Positions 1 through 9,311 of a stretch of 19,437 nt of DNA are shown here, in pieces. Within the stretch, counting starts at the first letter, position 1. Every line of letters starts with the position of its first letter. The translations under genes were made by a program, and so were the position numbers. Under the pieces are notes generated by a model. That model made no database searches and was not told the DNA's origin. It was given only the letters and a program-made list of their open reading frames with translations. Origin of the DNA: Cylindrotheca closterium (Eukaryota; Bacillariophyta; Bacillariophyceae; Bacillariales; Bacillariaceae); the NCBI GenBank assembly GCA_933822405.4, contig CAKOGP040001729.1, positions 3,236-22,672 on the forward strand, given 5' to 3'.

Positions 1-36
1 GTTGTCATCAACTATGTTAATGAAACGGCAGGAGTG
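1..36 (+). mobile_element. 3' tail of internal region plus polypurine tract, copia family A
   Basis: This stretch is almost identical to 9872-9907, the last internal bases before the 3' LTR of element A. It ends in the purine-rich motif ggcaggagtg immediately before the LTR start TGTTGG. The LTR at 37 is therefore the 3' LTR of an element whose body lies left of the window. There is no coding content of its own. Confidence 0.8.
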
Positions 37-589
37 TGTTGGATATATTAGGATTTTCGAAGTACATATTTGGAGAAACGAGAAAAAGAGAATGCATGTG
101 AACGATAGAGAAATGATGTCGACTGATACGACTAAAAATGAAGATTGATGTGACTAAAAACATCGAGCGTGGCGAGTCAGAAAAACGGATTATATTTCTA
201 TGGAAATCATCCTGTTGATGATGTAAGAAAGCAAGATTCAAGCAAGAGCCAAAGTTGGATACTAATCAAAGTACCGACTACAGTGGAAGGTGAACGGATA
301 AACAGATTGAACTTGCAGCATATCAGGCTGACGTAGAGAGAATTCTGAGAATTTCCACTGAGGTGGAGAGGAAAGAGTCAAAGTCAAAAGTTGACAGACT
401 ATTCTCACTTTTTATAATATATTGCAAGCAACGAGTGAATTGGTTGATAAAGTAGGATCTTTGATTGATCTATATACTTCTATATACTGTAAATTCATAT
501 ACTTAGAAGGCAACAATACCTGGACAGCTAAATCGCAGTCAATTGAAACAGGTAGATTGCAGGCGGCACTGGATCGCTTACTTCTAACA
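37..589 (+). repeat. Complete LTR, copia family A (first copy of array)
   Basis: It begins TGTTGGATATATTAGG and ends CTTACTTCTAACA, matching the LTRs at 4487-5037 and 9908-10462 along its length. It is 553 bp long and is preceded by the polypurine tract. It carries the AT-rich TATA-like block ctttttataatatattgc near 410-425. Its sequence variant (aggtggagagg, gactattctc, ttagaaggc) is the one found in all array units. Confidence 0.9.
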
Positions 590-774
590 AATACAAACAA
601 AGCGATGAGAATCTTCGTAATGAAAAGATTGATCAAGATGAAATTGATGCTTTACTTGAAGAAGCGGAAGAATTTATTGAAAACTATGATGATGAACACA
701 CCGAAAATGTTGAAGAACAGACAGAAGACAGGAGTGTTGCAAGTATTTATGAACGATTGAGACGGAGAAATGAT
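590..774 (+). pseudogene. Pol fragment (acidic linker after integrase) captured in repeat unit
   Basis: This is a copy of 8211-8395 of element A, the acidic linker downstream of the integrase core. In the pol frame it reads as an acidic helix-rich stretch (DEIDALLEEAEEFIEN, then VASIYERLRRRND) and closes at a stop just inside the following LTR. Further copies lie at 1246-1430, 1902-2086, 2558-2742 and 3214-3398. The copies have CAG where element A has a TAG stop (8335-8337), so the source was a more intact relative of element A. There is no start codon in the pol frame, so translation is not expected. Confidence 0.85.
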
Positions 775-1430
775 GTCGACTGATACGACTAAAAATGAAG
801 ACTGATGCGACTAAAAACATCGAGCGTGGCGAGTCAGAAAACGGATTATATTTCTATGGAAATCATCCTGTTGATGATGTAAGAAAGCAAGATTCAAGCA
901 AGAGCCAAAGTTGGATACTAATCAAAGTACCGACTACAGTGGAAGGTGAACGGATAAACAGATTGAACTTGCAGCATATCAGGCTGACGTAGAGAGAATT
1001 CTGAGAATTTCCACTGAGGTGGAGAGGAAAGAGTCAAAGTCAAAAGTTGACAGACTATTCTCACTTTTTATAATATATTGCAAGCAACGAGTGAATTGGT
1101 TGATAAAGTAGGATCTTTGATTGATCTATATACTTCTATATACTGTAAATTCATATACTTAGAAGGCAACAATACCTGGACAGCTAAATCGCAGTCAATT
1201 GAAACAGGTAGATTGCAGGCGGCACTGGATCGCTTACTTCTAACAAATACAAACAAAGCGATGAGAATCTTCGTAATGAAAAGATTGATCAAGATGAAAT
1301 TGATGCTTTACTTGAAGAAGCGGAAGAATTTATTGAAAACTATGATGATGAACACACCGAAAATGTTGAAGAACAGACAGAAGACAGGAGTGTTGCAAGT
1401 ATTTATGAACGATTGAGACGGAGAAATGAT
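775..1430 (+). repeat. Array monomer 2 (LTR 775-1245 + pol 1246-1430)
   Basis: This is a 656-bp unit. The LTR part ends in taaca at 1245 and the pol part ends at the gagaaatgatg junction into the next LTR. Confidence 0.92.
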
Positions 1431-2086
1431 GTCGACTGATACGACTAAAAATGAAGACTGATGCGACTAAAAACATCGAGCGTGGCGAGTCAGAAAACGG
1501 ATTATATTTCTATGGAAATCATCCTGTTGATGATGTAAGAAAGCAAGATTCAAGCAAGAGCCAAAGTTGGATACTAATCAAAGTACCGACTACAGTGGAA
1601 GGTGAACGGATAAACAGATTGAACTTGCAGCATATCAGGCTGACGTAGAGAGAATTCTGAGAATTTCCACTGAGGTGGAGAGGAAAGAGTCAAAGTCAAA
1701 AGTTGACAGACTATTCTCACTTTTTATAATATATTGCAAGCAACGAGTGAATTGGTTGATAAAGTAGGATCTTTGATTGATCTATATACTTCTATATACT
1801 GTAAATTCATATACTTAGAAGGCAACAATACCTGGACAGCTAAATCGCAGTCAATTGAAACAGGTAGATTGCAGGCGGCACTGGATCGCTTACTTCTAAC
1901 AAATACAAACAAAGCGATGAGAATCTTCGTAATGAAAAGATTGATCAAGATGAAATTGATGCTTTACTTGAAGAAGCGGAAGAATTTATTGAAAACTATG
2001 ATGATGAACACACCGAAAATGTTGAAGAACAGACAGAAGACAGGAGTGTTGCAAGTATTTATGAACGATTGAGACGGAGAAATGAT
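1431..2086 (+). repeat. Array monomer 3 (LTR 1431-1901 + pol 1902-2086)
   Basis: This is a 656-bp unit with the same junctions as its neighbours, and I see no difference from monomer 2. Confidence 0.92.
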
Positions 2087-2742
2087 GTCGACTGATACGA
2101 CTAAAAATGAAGACTGATGCGACTAAAAACATCGAGCGTGGCGAGTCAGAAAACGGATTATATTTCTATGGAAATCATCCTGTTGATGATGTAAGAAAGC
2201 AAGATTCAAGCAAGAGCCAAAGTTGGATACTAATCAAAGTACCGACTACAGTGGAAGGTGAACGGATAAACAGATTGAACTTGCAGCATATCAGGCTGAC
2301 GTAGAGAGAATTCTGAGAATTTCCACTGAGGTGGAGAGGAAAGAGTCAAAGTCAAAAGTTGACAGACTATTCTCACTTTTTATAATATATTGCAAGCAAC
2401 GAGTGAATTGGTTGATAAAGTAGGATCTTTGATTGATCTATATACTTCTATATACTGTAAATTCATATACTTAGAAGGCAACAATACCTGGACAGCTAAA
2501 TCGCAGTCAATTGAAACAGGTAGATTGCAGGCGGCACTGGATCGCTTACTTCTAACAAATACAAACAAAGCGATGAGAATCTTCGTAATGAAAAGATTGA
2601 TCAAGATGAAATTGATGCTTTACTTGAAGAAGCGGAAGAATTTATTGAAAACTATGATGATGAACACACCGAAAATGTTGAAGAACAGACAGAAGACAGG
2701 AGTGTTGCAAGTATTTATGAACGATTGAGACGGAGAAATGAT
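2087..2742 (+). repeat. Array monomer 4 (LTR 2087-2557 + pol 2558-2742)
   Basis: This is a 656-bp unit with the same junctions as its neighbours, and I see no difference from monomer 2. Confidence 0.92.
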
Positions 2743-3398
2743 GTCGACTGATACGACTAAAAATGAAGACTGATGCGACTAAAAACATCGAGCGTGGCGA
2801 GTCAGAAAACGGATTATATTTCTATGGAAATCATCCTGTTGATGATGTAAGAAAGCAAGATTCAAGCAAGAGCCAAAGTTGGATACTAATCAAAGTACCG
2901 ACTACAGTGGAAGGTGAACGGATAAACAGATTGAACTTGCAGCATATCAGGCTGACGTAGAGAGAATTCTGAGAATTTCCACTGAGGTGGAGAGGAAAGA
3001 GTCAAAGTCAAAAGTTGACAGACTATTCTCACTTTTTATAATATATTGCAAGCAACGAGTGAATTGGTTGATAAAGTAGGATCTTTGATTGATCTATATA
3101 CTTCTATATACTGTAAATTCATATACTTAGAAGGCAACAATACCTGGACAGCTAAATCGCAGTCAATTGAAACAGGTAGATTGCAGGCGGCACTGGATCG
3201 CTTACTTCTAACAAATACAAACAAAGCGATGAGAATCTTCGTAATGAAAAGATTGATCAAGATGAAATTGATGCTTTACTTGAAGAAGCGGAAGAATTTA
3301 TTGAAAACTATGATGATGAACACACCGAAAATGTTGAAGAACAGACAGAAGACAGGAGTGTTGCAAGTATTTATGAACGATTGAGACGGAGAAATGAT
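2743..3398 (+). repeat. Array monomer 5 (LTR 2743-3213 + pol 3214-3398)
   Basis: This is a 656-bp unit and the last one with a pol fragment. I see no difference from monomer 2. Confidence 0.92.
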
Positions 3399-4010
3399 GT
3401 CGACTGATACGACTAAAAATGAAGACTGATGCGACTAAAAACATCGAGCGTGGCGAGTCAGAAAACGGATTATATTTCTATGGAAATCATCCTGTTGATG
3501 ATGTAAGAAAGCAAGATTCAAGCAAGAGCCAAAGTTGGATACTAATCAAAGTACCGACTACAGTGGAAGGTGAACGGATAAAGAGATTGAACTTGCAGCA
3601 TATCAGGCTGACGTAGAGAGAATTCTGAGAATTTCCACTGAGCTGGAGAAGAAAGAGTCAAAGTCAAAAGTTGACAGACTGTTCTCACTTTTTATAATAT
3701 ATTGCAAGCAACGAGTCAATTGGTTGATAAAGTAGGATCTCTGATAGATCTATATACTTCTATATACTGAGAATTTCCACTGAGCTGGAGAAGAAAGAGT
3801 CAAAGTCAAAAGTTGACAGACTGTTCTCACTTTTTATAATATATTGCAAGCAACGAGTGAAGTGATTGATAAAGTAAGATCTCTGATAGATCTATATACT
3901 TCTATATACTGTAAATTCATATACTTAGACGGCAACAATACCTGGACAGCTAAATTGCAGTCAATTGAACAGGTAGATTGCAGGCGGCTGTGAATCACTT
4001 ACTTCTAACA
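3399..4010 (+). repeat. Terminal, chimeric LTR copy closing the array
   Basis: The first part follows the array variant. From about 3640 it carries the diagnostic bases of the other LTR subfamily seen at 9908-10462 (agctggagaag, gactgttctc, gatctctgatagatc, ttagacggc). A 142-bp segment is duplicated in tandem (3625-3766 and 3767-3908). It ends in the usual CTTCTAACA at 4010 and is followed by unrelated sequence, so the right edge of the array is an LTR end. Confidence 0.85.
3625..3908 (+). repeat. 142-bp tandem duplication inside terminal LTR
   Basis: The segment starting ctgagaatttccactgagctgg occurs at 3625 and again at 3767, joined at ctatatactgagaa. The two copies differ at a few positions (for example gtcaattgg against gtgaagtga). 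No other LTR in the window has it. Confidence 0.85.
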
Positions 4011-4399
4011 TCTTTGCTTTGTGAAGATCCAAACAGCTGGGTTCCATCCCACGCTTGTTTGCTTTCTTCTGTACCACAACAGTGGACCCTGGAAATGATT
4101 TTTCCTCAATTCCTGCTGTGTTGCGCAGATTGTGAGAAAAATCGTTGAAGAGAAGCTTGGAAGATTGGCCATAGTTGCTGATTGTGGAGGAGTCCCACTA
4201 TTTGGACCTTATTGCGAAACATGGTCGATGACTTTTGACGTTGCTTGGTCATGGATGAGTGTTTCATTGTACCAGCGCGCCGTTGTTGTGACTTGCGATT
4301 TCTCAAAAATGTTTTGCGATGATTAATTGTGGGCTTCCCACGCGCCAACATTCAACATGCTTGAGAATCGGGATTTTCAGTGGGATGATTTGATTGGAT
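4011..4399. other. Unique spacer, possibly host sequence
   Basis: This sequence is not repeated elsewhere in the window. ORFs of 64 and 81 codons overlap on opposite strands (4132-4326 and 4106-4351), but neither resembles a family I recognise. The base composition is less AT-rich than the flanking LTRs. I see no RNA gene. It may be host sequence upstream of the palindrome array. Confidence 0.4.
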
Positions 4400-4473
4400 G
4401 GTCAATTTGACCACAAGCCAGTAGAGCTGTGGTCAATTTGACCATGAGCCAATCAACCGTGGTCAATTTGACC
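4400..4473. repeat. Palindromic minisatellite, left half (three GGTCAATTTGACC)
   Basis: The 13-nt inverted repeat GGTCAATTTGACC lies at 4400-4412, 4431-4443 and 4461-4473, spaced 31 and 30 bp. The spacer is also conserved (roughly a[ct][ag]agccagt.gagctgt), so the whole unit is repeated. The array continues at 10586 on the far side of element A. It could be an operator-like cluster or a plain minisatellite. Confidence 0.85.
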
Positions 4474-4486
4474 ATGAGCCAGTCGA

Positions 4487-5037
4487 TGTTGGATATATTA
4501 GGATCTTTGAAGTACATATTTGGAGAAACGAGAAAAAGAGAATACATGTGAACGATAGAGAAATGATGTTGACTGATACGACTAAAAATGAAGACTGATA
4601 CGACTAAAAATATCGCGTGTAGCAAGTCAGAAAAGACAATTTATTTCTATGGAAATCATCCTGTTGATGATGTAAGAAAGCAAGATTCAAGCAAGAACCA
4701 AAGTTGGATACTAATCAAAGTACCAACTACAGTGGAAGATGAACGGATAAACAGATTGAACTTGCAGCTTGTCAGGCTGACATAGAGAGAATTCTGAGAA
4801 TTTCCACTGAGCTGAAAAAGAAATAGTCAAAGTCAAAAGTTGACAGACTGTTCTCACTTTTTATAATATATTGCAAGCAACGAGTGAATTGGTTGATAAA
4901 GTAGGATCTTTGATTGATCTATATACTTCTATATACTGTAAATTCACATACTTAGAAGGCAACAATACCTGGACAGCTAAATCGCAGTCAATTGAACAGG
5001 TAGATTGCAGGCGGCAGTGGATCGCTTACTTCTAACA
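4487..5037 (+). repeat. 5' LTR of element A
   Basis: It is 551 bp, beginning TGTTGGATATATTAGG and ending CTTCTAACA. It resembles the array LTRs more closely at its 3' end (ttagaaggc, aatcgcag) but has its own changes in the first half (atcgcgtgtagcaag). Confidence 0.92.
4856..4871 (+). promoter_or_regulatory. TATA-like block in LTR, complementary to the post-LTR site
   Basis: The sequence actttttataatata (4856-4870) is the best core-promoter candidate in the LTR. With the next T it is the exact reverse complement of 5037-5052, directly after the LTR. It is conserved in every family-A LTR that reaches this region. Whether it works as a TATA box, as the transcript 5' end or both cannot be told from sequence. 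Confidence 0.5.
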
Positions 5038-5052
5038 TATATTATAAAAAGT
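5037..5052 (+). other. Primer-binding position of element A
   Basis: The site starts at the last LTR base and reads atatattataaaaagt. I do not see the usual copia-type initiator-tRNA-Met complement here. Instead it is 16/16 complementary to 4856-4871 in the LTR. The second leader at 10463 has tgtattataaaaagtg at the same place. Its single difference would still pair as G-U, and its complementarity is extended by one G. Confidence 0.5.
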
Positions 5053-5118
5053 CACTGAATTGAATTGGGAGTCGATATATTCCTACGACTTGAAAGAATA
5101 GGAACTTGCTCATGATGA

Positions 5119-6240
5119 GTGGACGATTTTCAAAATACTGGATGTGGTTCCAATGGAAGAAATGCTGGACGAGGAAGATCGCAGCAAGGCCGAGGTAATG
5201 GTCAATACAATGGAAATAAGAGTGGCAATGGTAGCCAGAAAGAGAAGAAGTTTCATCCTCTGACTAGAGGAAACATTCCCAAATTTAGCTTTGATGAAGT
5301 GAAGAAGACATTGGTGATTAAAATATCAACAATGAAGATGGATCATATTGATGACATCATTCAGAGTGTACGAACATTGAGTCTGTTCGATATTGAAAGT
5401 GTGAAACCAACATTGGTATTGGTGACTAATGACAGCAATCCTGATAAGGAGATCAAGAATGAAGAAAGAAGAACTAACTATTTGGCTGATCAAAAGGATT
5501 GGAAGGCCAGGAAGAACGGGTTTGATAACAATAAACGCAATGTCTATGGAATGATTATGAAGATGTGTACCGATCATATGGTGGACAAACTTGAGCGAGA
5601 AGCTGACTTTGAAAACAAACTGTTCAATGATCTTGTGGAGTTATTGATGCGGATCAAGAAATTTATGACAACTACTGTTGATACAGAATGGGAAGACAAT
5701 GAGCAATCTGATTAATTGCCATCAAAAGGAGAAGGAAAACATTGCAAGTTTTTGTAAACAATTTGAAGAAAGGGCAAAGGCATTGCAAGCTTTGCTTGGT
5801 GATGATTTTTTGGACAAATTTACTGAGAAGAGCCAGGAATATGATTTATTGGGAAGCGATGCTGAACGATCCCAACACAAGAAGGAATCATGGGAAAGAT
5901 TCATGGCCAACGGATTTCTGTATAATTCTGATAGAGCCAAGTATGACGGAGCTCAGTTTTTGCAACAACAAAGTCGAGCGTGTTTTGTATAAGGATCAAA
6001 AGAACGTGTTGCACCTCAAATTGGGGACAAATTGAAGCCGCGGGAACAGTGGAAAAACCTGGACAAATATAGGGATTATTCGGACGCGAATGGTCGTGGT
6101 AATTGACAAAATATGCAACGTGATGAAAATGCAACGCATGATGATAATGAATCAGGAGATTCAAACAATCAATGGAACTATGGACGTTCCAACAATGGAT
6201 CCCATGGAGGACAATTTATTCAATTCAACGAGGACATACT
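5119..6240 (+). pseudogene. gag of element A, frameshifted
   Basis: This would encode the capsid-like structural protein of the retrotransposon. The main frame runs 5119-5715 with a Gly/Arg/Asn-rich N-terminus (GRNAGRGRSQQGRGNG) and a charged helical middle. The reading then moves to the +1 frame (from about 5700, QKEKENIASFCKQFEERAKA) up to a stop at 5990, after which that frame again looks gag-like to about 6240 (YRDYSDANGRGN, then NNQWNYGRSNNGSHGG) past one more stop. The frame opens with GTG at 5119. The two nearby ATGs (5112 and 5115) are in another frame, so the true start is probably lost to an indel. I see no zinc knuckle. Assignment to gag rests on position and composition. Confidence 0.7.
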
Positions 6241-6627
6241 GACAATCATCCAAGACAACAAGGGATGATGTTATTTCAACACCACAATACTGGTATCCAC
6301 TTGGATAGTGGATCTACTTTTCATTTGCGAACCAATGAAGATGACTTTAAAGAAGGAAGTCTACAAGGAATTCATGGAGGATTCCATTATGCCTCTAATG
6401 TCAAGGGAAGAGAACTTTATCAAGAAGGAATTGATAAGGTATTTGATTCTGTTTGTAAGCTTGATACACGAGCTAGTGACAATGTCAACAGCTTGTCGAA
6501 TATGGTACAAGATGGATTTGATGTATTTATGGACACAAACAGAGAGAACAGCTTCTTTGTGACCAGAAACGGGACTACATGGCGATTTGGACATCACTGC
6601 CGTGTCCCACAAAAGGCTGAGGACTAA
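6172..6627 (+). pseudogene. Aspartic protease region of element A
   Basis: The motif HLDSGSTFHL has the retroviral-type catalytic Asp-Ser-Gly triplet at 6304-6312, in the context usual for copia proteases. The frame goes on to a stretch typical of the linker before GAG-pre-integrase (NSLSNMVQDGFDVFMDT, then FFVTRNGTTWRF). It differs from the upstream gag frame, so there is a frameshift near 6240-6275. After about 6585 the sequence stops looking like pol and the frame ends at 6627. The normal continuation (HDNHNGLYTL) reappears at about 6989. Confidence 0.75.
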
Positions 6628-6986
6628 CTTAGGCACAGTAGCAATTGAAAGATTGCTAAAGAGATAATATGAGCTTAATGGAGAACTACTTCCCTGGGCA
6701 GAACGCGATAGCCATACTGACATCAGAAGAGAAGGTTTGTACTGGAGACACACAACTTCTACTGCTGTCTTGATCAGATGTATTTGTCAGACTGTCGCCA
6801 CCTCATTGCCACATCACTGTCGGCTTGTAGCATAGGTAATAGAAGTACTAGACATTTGGCAAGATTGCTTTTGACAAGATTACTGAGGGCATGCTGAGTA
6901 AGGGGGTGTTTGTAGAAGTACTCATATCAGAGTAATCGATGTTCATTCGACTGATATGATTCGACTAGTTGGACTAGTGGACTCAT
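6585..6986. other. About 400 bp of unexplained sequence interrupting pol
   Basis: Pol resemblance breaks off at about 6585 and resumes at about 6987. The intervening sequence has no pol signature, no clear terminal repeats and no convincing target duplication. One frame stays open from about 6671 to 6830, with peptide-like composition (ELNGELLPWAERDSHTDIRR). The words agaagtact (6841 and 6912) and ggactagt (near 6974) are repeated. It may be captured genomic sequence or a small non-autonomous insertion. Both edges are approximate. Confidence 0.45.
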
Positions 6987-8337
6987 GTGAGCCACGACAA
7001 TCACAATGGATTATATACTTTGGTTGACGAACCTGCTATGGTAACAACAATGTTTCATGACCATGCATGTGGACTTGATAATAATGATGTGCAAGGGTAC
7101 TGTGCTCTACAGAGTGTGGAGAAGAACAAAGAGGGTTTCACAAACAAACAAGTGAAACGAGCAAATGTTGCACAAAGTGGCTATCATATGATGGGAGCAC
7201 CTGGTGCAGAACTATTCAAGTTGGCGATTGGGGGAAATTTTTTCAAAAATTGTCCAATTACGGAGGAAGATGTTAATATCTCTGAAAAGATACACCTAGC
7301 GTTTCAACAATTAAGGGCAAACAAAAGCGACCAACATCGAAATGCCCAAGGAACTACTGAAACACAATTCAAACCTGGATTTATGTATTGGCATTATGTT
7401 TATCAACAATGTCGCGTTTTTTATCAGTATTGACAAAGCGATCAAATTCCGATTCAGTACTGAACTGAAAGATCGGACGAAAGATGCTATTTACAAATCG
7501 ATTGACAAAATTTTACACATTTATAATCATGCGGAATTTTGAATCAAAACTATTTATTGCGACAACAAATTCAAACCGGTATTTGATGACGTGAAAGATA
7601 ATATGGATGTGACCATGAATTATGCCGCGCCGGGCAAACACAAACCAACTATTGAGCGCAGCAATCAAACATTGAAAGGATTATTCCAAGCACACTATCA
7701 TCGAATGGTGTTCAAAGCAATTCCCAAGGTTTTGACTATTGCTTTACTCAAGCATGTGACAAAGGTTATTAACTTTTATCCTGCAAAGGAGGGAATTTTG
7801 AAATATTACAGTCCACATATGATTGTGAGACGAAAACCAGTGAATTTTTCAAAAGAATGTGTTGCTGAAATTGGATTCTTTGTACAAGGATATGGTCACA
7901 CGACCAACAACAGTCAACGATCAAGAACGATTGATGGTATTTATCTTGGAGTAAATGACAGCATACAAGCGGGACATATGTTTCTTGATCTTAATACAAA
8001 AAAGACAGTAACAAGACCCTATGTAACGGTACTTCCAATCACCAAGCAAGTGATCAAAATTGTGGAACAAATGGCACTTGACGAGGACGTTTGTGATTTG
8101 CTTACTTATCATTGGAAGAATGGTGAAATCATATTGGATGGTGATTTGCTCGCAGGAGTGGACCCAGATGAACTGTGGGATGATACATATATTCCACGCA
8201 AAAATGAATACAAACGAAGCGATGAGAATCTTCGTGATGAAAAGATTGATCAAGATGAAATTGATGCTTTACTTGAAGAAGCGGAAGAATTTATTGAAAA
8301 CTATGACAATGAGCACACCAAAAATGTTGAAGAATAG
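6987..8337 (+). pseudogene. GAG-pre-integrase and integrase region of element A, catalytically dead
   Basis: The GAG-pre-integrase domain is recognisable (FTNKQVKRANVAQSGYHM, then FFKNCPITEEDVNISEK) at about 7115-7290. The reading passes through three frames (shifts near 7290 and 7340) into the integrase core. The first catalytic Asp, expected in LCIDIMF, is Gly here (ggc, 7390-7392). The second Asp (CDNKFKPVFDD, 7561-7563) and the Glu (PTIERSNQ, 7654-7656) are kept. A TGA at 7540-7542 interrupts the core and a TAG at 8335-8337 ends the frame in the acidic linker. Downstream conserved stretches (KYYSPHMIVRR, DGIYLGVNDSIQAGHMF) support the CoDi-like assignment. It cannot supply integrase activity. 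Confidence 0.88.
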
Positions 8338-8790
8338 ACAGAAGACAGGAGTGTTGCAAGTATTTATGAACAAATGAGACGGAGAAATGATGATGATAAT
8401 TCCGACCAAGATCCCAATTCAAATGACAAATATCAGAATGATGAAGATTTAAATGAAAAGATTCAAGAAATTGAAGAAGACATACAAAAAGACAATGAAG
8501 ATGTCAAATCACTTAACGATGAAGAACAAATCGAGGAAACCCGCAAAACATATGAGGAAAATGACGATTTAATTGATCAAATTCAAGATGAAATCAAAGA
8601 ATGTGAAAATCAAGTCAATGATATTCACGAATTTGTGGCAAATTTGGATGATAATGAGAATGAAAATGATGAATCTGACGATAATTCGGACGAATCAAGG
8701 GACAACGATAATTATGAAAATGATGAAGTGAATAAAGAGGACATATTCAGTCCAAGGAAAACCAGGAGTAGTAAATTCAAGATGGAATAA
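8338..8790 (+). pseudogene. Acidic linker of pol between integrase and RT, element A
   Basis: The same frame as the integrase continues after the TAG at 8335, reading TEDRSVASIYEQMRRRND and then a long run rich in Asp, Glu and Asn, ending SPRKTRSSKFKME and a stop at 8790. The high charge and heptad-like spacing suggest a coiled coil. Element B has a comparable acidic block at 19149-19437. In an intact element this would be a spacer within pol. It is not a separate gene: the first ATG, at 8374, is internal. Confidence 0.7.
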
Positions 8791-9311
8791 AAATGAGACC
8801 AACTGAATGTAATAGTCGGGATTGACCAAGGTAAAATCAACAATACCTGAATAGAAAGAAACTGAAGAACAGGAGTGCAATGAGAAAAAAGGAAAAAGTC
8901 AAGAAATTGCAAGGTTATTTGAATGAAATAATTTCAATGAAGGAAAATTCAAGGAAAAGGATTCCAAAAACTATTCGATTTCATGCGGACGATCTATTAT
9001 CAAGCCACATTGATCCAAAAGTGAATGATGATTTTTGTGAATGGATGAATCAAAAGCATGGTTCAATCAAACCAGTCAAATCCAAGCAAGGAAAAATTCA
9101 CGAATATTTGGGAATGACCCTAGATTTCAGTAAAAGGGGGGAAGTCAAAGTCCGAATGGATGACTATGTTAATCGAATGTTGAATGAATTTCCTGTGAAG
9201 TTCAGGAAAATGAAGGGTGTAAGACACCAGCAAGTAACGATTTGCTATCAATCGGAAATGAGAAACGTGAAACTTTTCACACATTCATCGCCAAAGGATT
9301 ATTTCTGAGTA
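8791..9311 (+). pseudogene. Reverse transcriptase remnant, N-terminal half missing, element A
   Basis: Only the C-terminal RT part survives. The metal-binding motif reads FHADDL (Asp-Asp at 8988-8993), followed by SSHIDPKVNDDF, IHEYLGMTLDFS and VRMDDYVNRML. Element B shows that about 280 residues, including the first catalytic Asp motif (DVPNAF), should precede it, but only about 180 bp of unrelated sequence lies between the linker stop (8790) and TIRFHADD. A deletion near 8790-8965 therefore removed most of the polymerase domain. A frameshift near 9230 moves the reading to another frame. Confidence 0.85.

Larger units (their letters stand above)
37..4010 (+). repeat. Tandem array of chimeric LTR-pol repeats (656-bp monomer)
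   Basis: The array opens with a full family-A LTR (37-589). From the gtcgac point in that LTR, units run 118-774 (657 bp, one extra A), 775-1430, 1431-2086, 2087-2742 and 2743-3398 (656 bp each), then a terminal LTR copy at 3399-4010. Each unit is about 471 bp of LTR (lacking the first ~81 bp) plus 185 bp of pol. Units 2-5 look identical by eye. Unit 1 differs by a few bases (aagattgatgtgac for aagactgatgcgac, and the extra A). The terminal copy has aagag for aacag near 3582. Short ORFs inside units begin with non-ATG codons or run off the pol frame, so I do not call them genes. An array built from a retrotransposon LTR and a pol piece is best explained by recombination of a deleted element followed by recent amplification; an assembly artefact is possible. 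Confidence 0.95.

Noticed and set aside
422..3384. Repeated 112-, 74- and 65-codon ORFs in each array unit as a gene family
   Set aside because: The 112- and 74-codon frames begin with TTG rather than ATG. The 112-codon frame runs out of phase through the pol fragment and crosses the LTR/pol junction. All three are by-products of the repeated DNA.
37..4010. CRISPR-like or tandem-gene array
   Set aside because: Units are 656 bp with no variable spacers, and every base is accounted for by LTR or pol sequence.
4106..4351. 81-codon - strand ORF as a gene
   Set aside because: It overlaps a 64-codon ORF on the other strand, shows no recognisable motif, and has a composition that does not stand out.
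5326..5577. 83-codon - strand ORF opposite gag
   Set aside because: It is a shadow of the gag frame.
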